Below, piece after piece: positions 24,319 through 35,455 of a DNA stretch of 64,000 nucleotides (positions are counted from its first letter, which is position 1; each line of letters begins with the position of its first letter). The DNA comes from Monocercomonoides exilis. Lineage: Eukaryota; Preaxostyla; Oxymonadida; Polymastigidae. Position numbers and translations under genes: made by a program. The stretch covers positions 1,054,001 through 1,118,000 of the forward strand of contig LSRY02000032.1 of the NCBI GenBank assembly GCA_001643675.2, given 5' to 3'. The notes beneath the pieces are model-generated. The model ran no database searches. It was not told the DNA's origin and was given only the letters and a program-made list of their open reading frames with translations.

Positions 24319-25237
24319 TTTTCTACCACAATAATTTGTTTCATTTTTTCATCATTTTTTCATCTTAAAAAACAAGTAGAGGACATGAAAAGGTATTGTA
24401 TTTCTTATCTGCGTTAATATTAAATTGATAAAAAAATATTTTCAATAATTAGTGAAAGTTCATAATTTTTCTTTGATTTATTATCTTTGCAAAATTTTAT
24501 TCGATTTTAATTAGCTTATATATGTAGATTAAATTTGTAAATGCTTTTAATGTATTATTTCTTGTTGCGTTTTGGCTTTCACGAGATCAAGCATGCTTGT
24601 TAAATGATGAAATGTTGCCATAATATTTTTATATTTTTTATAAATTGCACTAAACTTTTGTAAGCTATTAATTTGTAAACGGTAAAATAACAAATCTATA
24701 ATAATAAAATCAACACAATATTAAAACACAAATACATAACCTTTAAACAATCCCAATTAATTGTTTGGAAGTGAATTATCAACAGAAACAGAAGAAATTG
24801 CAATTTTGCAACAATATTCGTTTCGTGTGTATTTGAGATACACGAGAATAATATATATTTTAAAAATCTGCTCATTTAAAGTTCTCCTTCATATTTGTTT
24901 TTCAAGGTAATGTTATTAAAATAATCAAAAATTGATTTTTCCTCATTCAATTATTCTTCGGCTCGTTTGATGCAGCATCACAGTCAATTATATCAACATC
25001 CATTCAGACGGTTCTGTAAATTTTCATCTTATCAATTATCTTTATCACTCTTAGCTTTCTCAATTGTACTTGGAATGCAGATAAAGCTTTGCATTTATGT
25101 GTCTTCTAAAATATTCCTTCATCAACATCTGCCCAGAACTGCAGCTATTTTCAGAAAAGCGAGCGACTTTCATCTCGAAAAGACATCTGAAAAAAGACAA
25201 TCGAATCAGATTTCTAACATTGCATGTGAAATGACAC
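24319..25237. other. Intergenic, AT-rich, nothing firm
   Basis: About 0.9 kb upstream of the ABCC gene and downstream of the AMPK beta stop. A 100-codon forward frame at 24967-25269 overlaps the AMPK beta C-terminus in antisense and has no recognisable content. I see no RNA gene. Confidence 0.4.
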
Positions 25238-27190
25238 TTAGTTCGTATCGTGTGTGTGTTTGCAAGTGACAAGTTTTGTCATCAGCTCTGCGCTTTTCAA
25301 AGACATCTCTTTTTCATCTGCAGTTGGGCGAGGCGCAGGCACAACAAGAATCACAGTGGCTGCTTTGCGGCGGAAGCGCTGAGTGACACTGAACAGGCGA
25401 GAGGGCAGAAGGGTAAACGGAGGAACGGTGGCTGTGTAGTACAATCCAGCTGAGTTTGCAGAAGAGGAAGAGGAAGAGGAAGATGAAGATGAAGATGAAG
25501 ATGAAGATGAAGATGAAGACAAAGACGAGGCAGAAGCGATGTTTGCATTGCTCACTTCGTGTGGGTTCTGGTTCAGCTGCGGCGTGGCGAATTTCTTCCT
25601 CATTGTTGTGTGGTAGAGATGGTTGAATGTGACATGGTCCGGAATGGGCATCAGAAAGGCCTCTGTCCCGCGGGGCCGCTCAAAACCCAGCAGATTCTGC
25701 CTCAGCTGCGGCGGCCGCTCAACCGGCGGCGGGTACGACGCGAAGATGTCGGTGGACGGCACTGTCTGTGTGTAGTCCTGTGAAAGCTGCGTAAACAGCG
25801 CCTGGGCTGCCTTCACCCGCTGCTCGTCCAGAGGAGTGTAACCGGTGTGCCCATAATGCAAGGCATCTGCGTTTGCACCGCTTTGCAGATCGGCATTTGT
25901 ATTCTGCGAAACGTTCAATTCTGCCACTTTTCCTTGTCGAGTAAGTGTTGCTGCTTTGTCTTTTCCGTTCATCTCATCTTCCTTCCCTGATGAAGAAGAA
26001 GATGTACCAGAAGATGCTGCAGATGCAGCTCCTGAGGCATCCACCGGAGTTGGGGCTGCCACAAGCAAAGTGTTCACCATATTTCCATTCGGATCAGGCC
26101 GGTGTGTAAACAACTGGTCGTGCCTCCACTGCCCATCAACAATATACTTGAAATAGTATTGTCCTGGCGGAATTGCAAGCGTTATTGCCCATTTTCTTAT
26201 CCACACGTTTTTGCGCAGTTCCACTCCACCTTCTGGGTTTGCTGCAGATTGCGATGACTTTGTTATCTCTTCTTTGATCTGTTTGACTTGCTCTGGCGTA
26301 TAGCTTCCACTCTTTACATCGTCTTCTGTTGGTCCATCGAAATCACTTGGAGATGGTTGAGGTGTTAGTGGTATTTTATGTGCCCAACGATTGAAGGATC
26401 CTGTTATATATACATTTTGCAAAGCTCCATGCTTCCATGTAAATGTGACATGAACATAAACAGGACGAACTTGCTGCGGTTGAGGTTGAGGTTGCTGCTG
26501 TGACTGTGTTTGCTGTTGTTGCTGTTGTTGTTGCTGCTGTGATTGAGTTTGTGCTTGTGTTTGTGGTTGTGGTTGCGGTTGTGACTGTGTTTGTGACTGT
26601 GTTTGTGTTTGTGATTGAGTTTGTGACTGTGACTGAGATTGTGGTTGAGGTTGTGTTTGATGAGTTTGCTCTGTCGTTTGTGCTTGTTGAGTTTGAGCTT
26701 GAGTTACAGAAGGTTCGGTTGAAGAAGAATTTGAAGTGGACGTTGTTGAAGATGTTGAAGATGTTGCATTTGAAGGATGTACATGAGCTTGATTTGTTGC
26801 ATCAATTTGTGCTTGCTTTGCCAAAGATGATTGATTGTAAGATTTATCGTCAATTGTCTTTGCAGATGGATTTAACGGAGATGCATCATGTGTCAATGAA
26901 GTGGTGTGTGCTTTATTTGCATCAGGCGAAGTGGTATTTCTTCCAGGAAGAGGAGAACGATTCTCTTTAGGAGATATTGTTGATTGATAAGAAGACTTGT
27001 CTGAAGGCAGTGCATGTTGGGTTGTATCTGTGCCAATACCTCCACTCTGAACATTGCTCACATTTGCGGCTTGTATCGGCGATTTTTCTTGACCAATTGC
27101 TGCAGTTGTATCTTGGATAATATATCGAGAAACTCTACTTGTGTCTTGATCTTTATCTCCTTTTATTTCCTTGCTGTTTAATGGACCCAT
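25238..27190 (-). CDS. AMPK/SNF1 complex beta subunit
   Basis: Single exon, 650 aa, starting at the ATG at 27190 (MGPLNSK; the frame continues upstream only from a GTG). Gly2 with Ser6 resembles an N-myristoylation site, although Pro3 is unfavourable. Residues ~1-235 are low complexity, with a long Gln/Ser/Thr/Pro stretch near 165-235. Residues ~240-375 are a CBM48/glycogen-binding domain: 'VTFTWKHGALQNVYITGSFN', then 'YYFKYIVDGQWRHDQ' and 'GNMVNTLLV'. A ~50-residue loop is inserted between these halves. The C-terminus (~485-630) is the ASC/interaction domain ('PPQLRQNLLGFE', 'IPDHVTFNHLYHTT', 'RRKAATVILVV'), itself split by a Ser run. In the heterotrimer the beta subunit scaffolds the kinase alpha and gamma subunits and senses glycogen. 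No alpha or gamma gene lies nearby. Confidence 0.85.
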   Translation of the reverse strand: MGPLNSKEIKGDKDQDTSRVSRYIIQDTTAAIGQEKSPIQAANVSNVQSGGIGTDTTQHALPSDKSSYQSTISPKENRSPLPGRNTTSPDANKAHTTSLTHDASPLNPSAKTIDDKSYNQSSLAKQAQIDATNQAHVHPSNATSSTSSTTSTSNSSSTEPSVTQAQTQQAQTTEQTHQTQPQPQSQSQSQTQSQTQTQSQTQSQPQPQPQTQAQTQSQQQQQQQQQQTQSQQQPQPQPQQVRPVYVHVTFTWKHGALQNVYITGSFNRWAHKIPLTPQPSPSDFDGPTEDDVKSGSYTPEQVKQIKEEITKSSQSAANPEGGVELRKNVWIRKWAITLAIPPGQYYFKYIVDGQWRHDQLFTHRPDPNGNMVNTLLVAAPTPVDASGAASAASSGTSSSSSGKEDEMNGKDKAATLTRQGKVAELNVSQNTNADLQSGANADALHYGHTGYTPLDEQRVKAAQALFTQLSQDYTQTVPSTDIFASYPPPVERPPQLRQNLLGFERPRGTEAFLMPIPDHVTFNHLYHTTMRKKFATPQLNQNPHEVSNANIASASSLSSSSSSSSSSSSSSSSSSSSANSAGLYYTATVPPFTLLPSRLFSVTQRFRRKAATVILVVPAPRPTADEKEMSLKSAELMTKLVTCKHTHDTN

Positions 27191-27467
27191 CAACTGATCC
27201 GGAACAACGGGCACCAGCCGATATCAATCAACAGATCAAAAGAACTGAAAAGATTCGCACAATTATGATCTTTTTCCGTAATTCTTAAATAATGATCAAT
27301 TAGTTGTTGAAATATTTCGTGCTTAACTTTTTAAAAAAGCTTTAAAAACAAGCTTAAAAATGCTAACTCAATCAAAAGTCATAAAATGGCATTAAATTAC
27401 GAAACACTTTTAAAATGTTGAATTAAAGTACTTTTTTTGTTTGTTTAATACTCACAGTGAGAGAATT

Positions 27468-29220
27468 TTAAATAACACTTTTCGTGAAAGAAAGCTTAAT
27501 AAGTTGTCCGTCGAGCTGTGTGTTATGTTTCAAGCACAAAGTATTTGTTGCTTCCTCCACCGTGTTGTACTTGACCAGGTACATATATTTCCCCGGAGAG
27601 GTTGTGATGGGTTTTGCTGCCTGAACTTGAGCGTGTTCTGAGAGGTGTCTAACAAGTGCCTCTTCTGTTGTAACAGACGACAGATTCGCCACATGCAGAA
27701 CGGCCGACGGCGGCGCCTCGATTTTCCCGCTGGCAGTGGCTGCCACTGAAATAGAGCGGGAATGCCGATTCAGGTTGGTTGTCTCGTACTCAACGGTGCT
27801 GGGCCCTTTGGATTTGTCGTCGTCTTCCATCGACCCTGAGGCTTCTTCAGAGGAAGATGAAGAGGATGAGGAAGAAGAAGAAGAAGATGATGATGATGAT
27901 GATGATGAAGTAGAAGGTGAAACTGTTTGATAGCGAGAGACATTCACGTCAATTGTTGTGCCGAAGAGTGCTGCTCCTCTGAGGCAATTCATCGCCTGTG
28001 TGGCCTGCACGGGGTCTGCATATTGAACCAGCCCCATGTTGCGGTGGGAGTGGAGTATCTTCACTCTTATGATATATCTGAAATGTGTTGTCAAAAAATA
28101 AATTCGAATTAAATAAAATGATATGAAATATGAAATATGAAAAGATGTGTTATATTATTTCATGTTAGCTGCACACCCATAATTGCTGAACAGATTAAAC
28201 AGCTCGTTGCATCCAACTTTATCAGCCGGGAACCCAGACACCAAAAGGACGCAGCCTGAGCCCTGCCCAAAGCTCCCTGCGCCTCCCGCCCTCGACGGCA
28301 TGCCTCCGTAGCCCATCCCATCCATCCTCCTCAGCCCAATCCCTCCTCCAAAGAACGCCCCGGCTCCTCCTCCAAATCGCGCATCGCCCCCCATTCGAAG
28401 CCCCGATCCAGGCAAGAGCAACCCCGGAGATGACGAGGTTTTCGTAGGAAGAGATGGATTTGTATAATCTCTCGCATAATCAGAGTTTTCCTTGATTTCA
28501 AGCGAAGTCCGATTACTGAATGTTATGGAAAGTGTGTTGCAGCCGCTGTAAATATCTTTCCCATCAAGATTCATTTTTGCCCTGACAGAAGCATCAACAC
28601 TTTTAAATTGAACCAACGCTTGGACAACTCCTCCTTTCTGAAATATTATTATTCTTTGAACACTTGGCAAACCACTAGTTTCATATGGAGAAAAAATAGT
28701 ATTAAGTACATCAACAGTAATGGGGTACTTTATGTTTGTGATTGAAACATGAAGAATTGGCGATGGAGGATTTGACGGAATAGGTTGATTATAAAAAGAA
28801 GATTGTGTACGATCAGTCGTAAGCTCTTGGTAAGATGAGTACTGTGCAAACATTTTTGATCCTCTTATATTTATAACATAAGTTTGTATATTGTAATCAA
28901 AGAAATAAATAGTGAAAAAAAAATCACACTTTAGTGAATATCCTGTTCCAGGAAAAGCAGCCAGAAAAGCAGCTGCTTGATTTATTGTTTCAAATTGCAC
29001 CATAACCTGTTTTTTGGAGCGTATTAAAAGAGAATTTGTAACATTTCCAAAGGGCCTTGCCAGTATGAAAATATCTTCCTGAAAGAGGAATTGTCTATTC
29101 TTCATATTTAAAAGACAAATAACAAACTAATGTAACTGCTCCAGAGACATTTCGGAAATGAATAACTTTGCTTGGGGGTATTTCAGCAACAGATGGATTT
29201 GAAGGTGGAATATAATCCAT
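27468..29220 (-). CDS. Polypyrimidine-tract-binding-like protein with four RRMs
   Basis: Exons 29220-29128, 29078-28930, 28863-28177 and 28077-27468 (phases 0, 2, 2) give 512 aa. RRM1 (~18-100): 'SKVIHFRNVSGAVT', 'PFGNVTNSLLI', 'KKQVMVQFE', ending 'MFAQYSSYQELTT', which parallels the PTB RRM1 end. RRM2 (~117-200): 'PILHVSITNIKYPITVDVL', 'GGVVQALVQFKS'. A Gly/Met-rich linker (~215-270) follows. RRM3 (~275-355): 'CVLLVSGFPADKVGCNELF', 'SHRNMGLVQYADPVQATQAM'. RRM4 (~425-512): 'AVLHVANLSSVTTEEALVRH'. A Ser run (~370) separates RRM3 from RRM4. Family role: nuclear binding of pyrimidine-rich RNA, modulating splicing, polyadenylation or translation. The RRM order and motifs fit PTB/hnRNP L rather than other RRM families. 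Confidence 0.85.
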
Positions 29221-29615
29221 AAAATGACAGAACTGGTAAAAAATATTTTTACATTTATTTTTTGGTAAAGAAAAAGAGATAAAGAGGAGATAGAGAAATT
29301 AAGAACCTTTAGAGAACAAAGGAAGTAAAGCTTGCGAGAAGGAAAGAAAAAAAGATTCGGAATATTTTCGTGAACACCATAATTAATATATTTTTTTGTA
29401 TCAAAAAACAAAGGAAGTGGGTTACAAAAAATATTTCCTCAAAGGGTTTGTTTCGGTTAGTGGGTAGATAACGACCAAAACAATTTATGATTAATATGTT
29501 TTTTTTTTTGTAAAAACTGTTATTAATAAATGCAAATGTGATCTTTCGAAAATGATTTTCAAATCTTGGTGATTCAAAACCGTGAAAACCTATCTTCGAA
29601 ATCCAATAAAAACTT

Positions 29616-29829
29616 ATATGGCTGATCCTTTTTGAAATCATCCTTTCGTTCGAGTTTTGATCAAAAAATATTTCTTAAAAAGATTTAGAAAAATTGAACT
29701 AAAACTGATTACACATATATTTCATGATGTTATTATTGCAGATACATAATTTTCACAAAAATACCATTTAGACTAAATTTTTGATCAAAACTCGAACGAA
29801 AGCATGATTTCAAAAAGGATCAGCCATAT
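29616..29829. mobile_element. 214-bp MITE with 52-bp terminal inverted repeats
   Basis: The left arm 29616-29667 and right arm 29778-29829 are inverted copies differing at a single base. The element starts ATATGGCTGATCC and ends GGATCAGCCATAT. A CTT trinucleotide directly flanks both ends and may be a target-site duplication. The 110-bp core has no reading frame, so it is non-autonomous. A partial copy of the arm sits at about 3312-3350. Confidence 0.75.
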
Positions 29830-30359
29830 CTTTTTCAAAAACCACATAGAAAACATGGATCATATTTTTTGTATTTATGAAAAAAAACAACAATTTGTTC
29901 CGTTTTTTTTTTCTCCATCGTATCGTGATAAGTCTAACATTATCAAATAAAATAGAAAAGAAAATAATGAAAAATTGAGAAAAATACAAGAAATAATTTT
30001 ATGGAACAAAATTCATAAGGCAAAAAATTACGTCCCATAACTCTCTTATTTTTCTTAGAGGTTTGATCATTGATTTATGATAATAACAGCTTTTTATCCA
30101 CTGAAAATTTTCAGTTTTCAAATTAAAATTTCTCCTGTTTGAGATTTTTTTCTTTCATAGTTGAGTTTCCAAAAATCAAAACTTCTTCTTTTGGAAAAAT
30201 TTTTAAACTCACGCTATGAACCCGCTTCCTTTTGTTTCATTATTCAATATCATCATCAAACAATAAATTATTGTTGATTTGAAAAGACTTCAATTTCGAA
30301 ACTTGTATCACTTCCAATTCAAAATTTCAGGTTTTGCTCTTTAATCAGTGATTATGTTA

Positions 30360-30605
30360 TATAGTTAGTGTTAATAATGGAAGACACTTTCAATAACTGT
30401 GGACAGTGGCATAATCTCAACAACTGTTGATAGTTGCTTTTTGACAATTAACCCAATTATTCTTTCATTGAATACAAACTTATGATACAAATGTCAATGA
30501 AAGAATAATTGGGTAATTTATCAAAATGCAACTGTCGACAATTATTTAAATAATGCCTCTGTCCACAGTTGTTGAAAGTGTCCACCATTATTCACACTAA
30601 CTATA
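30360..30605. mobile_element. ~245-bp near-palindromic MITE
   Basis: The sequence from TATAGTTAGTG at ~30360 reads as an imperfect inverted repeat of the sequence ending CACTAACTATA at ~30605. Arms are ~110-120 bp each, pairing TAATAATGG, ACTTTCAA, CTGT(G/C)GACA, AATTGGGT and TCTTTCATTG segments. A short loop lies near 30470-30500. There is no coding capacity. As RNA it would fold into one long hairpin. Confidence 0.7.
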
Positions 30606-32426
30606 ATGGTTTAAAAAAACTGAGAAAGAAAATTTTCCAATAACTGTCATATTCATTTTATATTTCAATAAGAGTGAAATATAATTTTTTGAAAAAAATA
30701 ATTTTCATAATTTAAATATTTCGACTCAAAAATAATTTTTTTTATGATAATTTTTCTCACATTCATCAACCATCGAAATGTCCAAGTCAAAAGTCAGTGA
30801 GTCACCAAAATTAAAAGGTGAATAATTATTTTGTTCAAAAAAATAAAGAGAATAAATGTGCAAAAAAATTTTTTTTTCAAAAAAGAATTACAATTATACA
30901 CCAAAAAATATTCAAGATCGAAAAACTTAAATTCAAAATCGAAAAAGAAGTTAATTTGTTCAGAATTTCAATTCAAGTCAAAACCAAGGTAATTTCATTG
31001 AGACAAATGTTGATAATTGCAAATGTCTATTTATTGGAAATGTTTTTCTTTCTTTTTTAACAAATGTTTTCAATGATAACGACTGATGAACATCGAACCT
31101 TCTTTCATTTTAAAAAATGAAAGTGTTTAATTTTATGAGATTCAAATGCAATTGATAAAATCGAAAACATTTCGTTTCTTATAAATTAGATAGATTTCTG
31201 TCTTTTTATGTGCAACACAATATAAATAATAATCCTGTATTTTTTATTTTTTTGTAAAATAACTTTTTGTCTCCTAAGCACATGTGAAGAGTTAATTAAT
31301 AATGAATTATTTTTGATTCACTCTATTGAACACAATAATTCACCACAAATACATCAAAAATTATTTTTCTTATTGAAATTGACAAATTTCTCAGATCAAT
31401 AACTGAGAGAAAAGTAACTGACATGAGCATGAATTTTTAAATTATTTTCACATTTTTTGATGATGAAGCATTTTCGACGTTGAATTTTTCTTTTTCAATG
31501 CTGAATGATTTTTGGTGAATGTCAATAAAGAAAAGAAAAAACAGAAAGAAGTTGGTTAAATACAATTTGATATCTGAAAATGGGAAATTATGACAGAAAA
31601 AATAGAATGAAATAATCTAAAAATTCTCATATAAAAAGAGTTTTTTCTGAAACAAAATATGAATTTTTTTGAATAAATGTGTAAAAAACAAAGTGTGTTT
31701 TGAAAATTATATTAAAAATTGAATGGAAAATACCTTGAATTCAAATTGTAGGTTACAATAAAATCTCATTTTTTGATCTAATTTTGTACCATTCACGAAA
31801 TTTCATAAGAATGAAAATGACAATAGATTCACTTTTTAAATTTTATACCAGTGATATTACATTAGTGGGTACAGATTTTTCAACAAAATATGAAATTCTT
31901 TTTCAAACCATAATTTTGTATGCTTTTTAACTTTTCAAATATTTTTTTCATACAATGGTTATTCTTTTTCAAAATACTTAAAAGTTTAACATTTGAGAAA
32001 AAATAATAGAACATTGTTTGATTCATTTTGGTGATTAATCCATCAAAAATTTCCATAATGAACATATTCTGGTATCAAATATGTTTGGATATTTAAAACT
32101 GTTAGCTAGAAAAGTTTGATAATTTTATAAAAAAAAAATATATCGCATGAAATTTTTTTTTTACCTAAAAATCAAACTTTTGCGACTTTTGAAAAATAAC
32201 AATATATTGTATTGTTTCACTTTGGCAAAATGATCTGCTCCATTTGTCCCATCGAAATTGCATGATATGATAAATTCAAATACGAATAGTCCATTTAAAT
32301 TATGAAAAATTTTTGTCAGACTACAAAAATTCTCATTTTGAATTATTTTTGGCATCAATGGATCAGATTAGTTACTGATCACACTTTCTTTGCAAAAAAC
32401 TCTGAACATCGCAAAGTGTTCAGGAC
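30606..32426. other. Gene-poor AT-rich DNA
   Basis: About 1.8 kb of strongly AT-rich sequence with many homopolymer runs. The open frames in it are short and rich in Phe, Lys, Ile and Asn, as expected by chance. I see no gene, RNA or clear repeat beyond those listed separately. Confidence 0.4.
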
Positions 32427-33175
32427 AAGATCGTTTTTTCGTTGATTGCTTATTGAATAAATCCAATCGATTTCATCAAAATAGACCTCATCAGAACAAA
32501 CTCATTTGATATATGTGACTTTAAATGTCATGTCGCATGTATTATAGAAAATTATTTTCTACATGAAGTTAAAACTTTAAATTCTTTTTCGAAGAAATTT
32601 CAAAAATTATTTTTTTGATGCACAAATGAAGCTGCGATGAAAGTCATATATTTTTTTTATTTTTATTATTAGAAATGTTCCCTTTGTTCAATTTTCAAAT
32701 GAAATAAAAATTTAAAATTATGACAAAATTCTTGTACACGCTCACGAAGCTTCACCTCAATGGATATTAAAACTTGACAATGCAATAACATTCTTTTAAT
32801 AAATTTTTCAATGAGTGGGATTTGATTTTTGATCAAAATTAGAAATATGGGACGATATTTTTTGCTTTATAAATTTTGTTCCATTCTGCACATTTTATTA
32901 ATTTTGAAAATTTTGAAAATTTACCAATGTGTTTTTGATGTGAGAATGAAAGATTTCTCATGATAAGGTTGTGGAAAAAGTTTGGAACAAATTGTTGTTT
33001 TTTTCATAAATGAAAGTATTTTGCCCCATATATATATATATCAATTGAAAATTGAACAGAAGGAACTTTCCATAAAAATTATGCTATATATCAAATGAGT
33101 TTTTATTGATGAGATGCAATTTGAGGAAATGTGTTGGATTAAATCCAAAAGCAATCATTGAGAAAACGATCTTGC
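32427..33175. repeat. Second inverted-repeat pair (~89-bp arms)
   Basis: The segment 32427-32515 (AAGATCGTTTT ... CTCATTTGATATAT) recurs inverted and diverged at ~33085-33175. The pair encloses the right arm of the larger repeat above, so the insertions are nested or interleaved. No coding sequence was found between the arms. Confidence 0.5.
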
Positions 33176-34129
33176 ATGACATATTTTGTGATGTTTAATG
33201 TTTTTTGAGCAATCAAAATTTAAAACGAATAATTTTTATTTGTTTTCATCTTTTATTTCAAACGTAATTTTAGAAAATCATGATTCTAGCATCATATTTT
33301 CTATTTTCTGATTGTCACAAAATAATCAGTACAACTTCCGCACAATGATTCAGCAAACCAAGGATTGTCTATTTTGACAATGAGTTTGATTTACAGACTT
33401 TTGAAAGGTGAATGATGAAAATATCTACACAATATAAAGTATAATATAAAAAACACATATGCTGATATTTTTATGCAATATTCAAATTGTTGTTTTCCCA
33501 TTAAAGGTTCAATCAACAATAACTGTCGGATAGAATTTCATTTAAGGCAAAGTTGATTTATAATTCCATTGACACATAGAAAATGCAATTTCTTTTTCTG
33601 CAAAAAATGTTCACTCACAGATCTCTCATTTTAATAATAGCTATTCTTGTACAAATAAGAAGAAATGTGTCTCTTAAAGATCTTTGTTCAACTCAATTTG
33701 TTCTTTTATTTTTTACAAAATTTAAATTTTCTTTATAATAATGCTTGGGAAAGTTAGACACATTGCGTTGCAATGGAGAATAAGTTTGGAATAAATCGTT
33801 GAATTTTTAATTTATGAAAGAATATTTTCCATGAAATCTTTATGATCAAAACATCCATAACAACTAATCAATAAAGAGATAAATTGTTTTTGCTCTTTGC
33901 GAATCCTAACAAAAAAATGCCAATACAAAAAATAATGGTGCGAAAGTATATGCTTTTATAATTATTTTACGTTTTTATTTTTCATGTATTTTCACTTTTA
34001 AAACATTTTCGAATTCAATATTTTTTTACAAAATGCAGAATTTTGATGACATAGAAGAATTCATTAGCATGTAGTCATTGTTGCATTTGAATTTTAGTTG
34101 ATTGCTTTTCTTTCTTTGATTTTTTTCAG

Positions 34130-35455
34130 AATTGTTTTGTGGACTTGAAGGTTGCGCTGAAGACGGGCAAAAACAGAAAATCATTGAAATGAATGGACTG
34201 ATGGACTATATGAATGAAGATGAATATAGATATGTTATTAAGATATTTCTGTTTGATGAATTGCGCAAAATGATTGAAGAAAAGAAAATATCAATGGAAA
34301 ATGCAATTTTGCTATTGAAGCACATTGGATATTGCTGCGTGTCGAAAAATTTAGAGATTTCTGCTTTTTACAATTCGTTGTTGAATACAAGCTTTAAGAA
34401 GATGATTATCGATGAAAATGAGAAGAAAGATGAAAAGAATGAAAAATTTCTTGTTGGCCTTTGTGAATGCTATTTTTTGCTTAATAGAAATATTTCTCCG
34501 AAATTTATATCAATTATTGTGCATTGCCTTTTAAGAGTCGCTTCAAACAGAGAAGAAAGCGAGGAAACTCGAGAAGAAGTAGAAATCGCTTTGATGACAT
34601 TAGGCTGTTTTGGATGTAGCGTTTGAGCATTTCTATGTTGATTTTGATATTATTCTTTCTTTCTTTCTTTCTCCCTTATTTTCTTATTAGGAAATGAGAC
34701 AAGAAAATTTCCTGGATGAAATCAAAGAAATCATCATATATAATCAAGAACATCACAATCTGACACGAATTGCATATCAGTCTGCTTGGCAGTTTTTGAT
34801 AAGAAGAATTTTATTTGACAGAAGCTTGGAAGAAGTAGTTGTGAATGAGTTGCATTTTGCGAGAGAGGCTGCGAGACATCTGGAAGATCTGATGGGATAT
34901 GTGGATTGGAAGAGAAAAGAAGAGGAAATGAGCAAAGAAGAATCGAAAGAAGAATTAGCATTGATGAGATGGCTCGAAACATAGAAGTTTTTCTTTCGTT
35001 GTTGCGAATTGCGGAATGACGAATTTGGTGAGCTTATTGATAGCATTGTTCATGTATATCGAGCGGCAAAAGATAATCAAAGAGAAACCAACAGAGAATG
35101 CATTTGCATATTTAAAGCAGCAGCAAAAAATAAAGCAGTGAAGATTGATGACTTGCTGAAAAATGGATCTGTTCATGCTATTTTAGAGGGAATTCAACAA
35201 TCAACGTTGAATGAATATGAAACATATCAATTCTTGGTATTTTTTATTGAGATTTCAATTCTATTGAAAGAAGAAGAAGATAATGAAATGGAAGAATCGA
35301 AAAAAAAGACAACGAAAATAAAGATATTTGAAAAGATGGAGGAAGAAGGATATGAAGATACCATCATTAGCTTTCATAAAACTTTAGAGTTTTTTAAAAG
35401 AAATTATGATCATTTCTTTTCGAAAAAAATTTCTGATTATTTTGTTAATATTTGA
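34130..35455 (+). pseudogene. Helical-family copy broken by one in-frame TAG
   Basis: Exon 34130-34620 and exon 34691-35455 are joined across a 70-bp GTTTGA...TAG intron, phase 0. The motif order matches the intact paralogue at 16790-18187: 'MIEEKKISMENAILLLKHIG', 'EEVEIALMTLGCFG', 'DEIKEIIIYNQEHHNLT', 'GYVDWKRKEEE', 'KIFEKMEEEGYEDTI' and a terminal 'KISDYFVNI'. The frame is interrupted once, by TAG at 34982-34984 after 'MRWLET'; beyond it the same frame continues without a shift to the normal family end. The short first coding exon (6-7 codons in the paralogue) could not be found upstream. The rest is fully preserved, so the break looks recent. Readthrough, a sequencing error or a tiny unrecognised intron are less likely alternatives. 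Confidence 0.7.

Larger units (their letters stand above)
29870..33018. repeat. Degenerate long inverted-repeat pair (~170-bp arms) enclosing ~3 kb
   Basis: The arm at ~29870-30039 is an inverted, diverged copy of ~32846-33018. The best-matching parts are 'ATTTATGAAAAAAA-ACAACAATTTGTTCC' at the outer end and 'GGAACAAAATT(C/T)ATAA', 'CGTCCCATA' at the inner end. A third, direct-orientation partial copy lies at ~33786-33832. The enclosed DNA is AT-rich and has no recognisable reading frame. It may be a dead DNA transposon or independent fragments of one repeat family. Confidence 0.5.
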
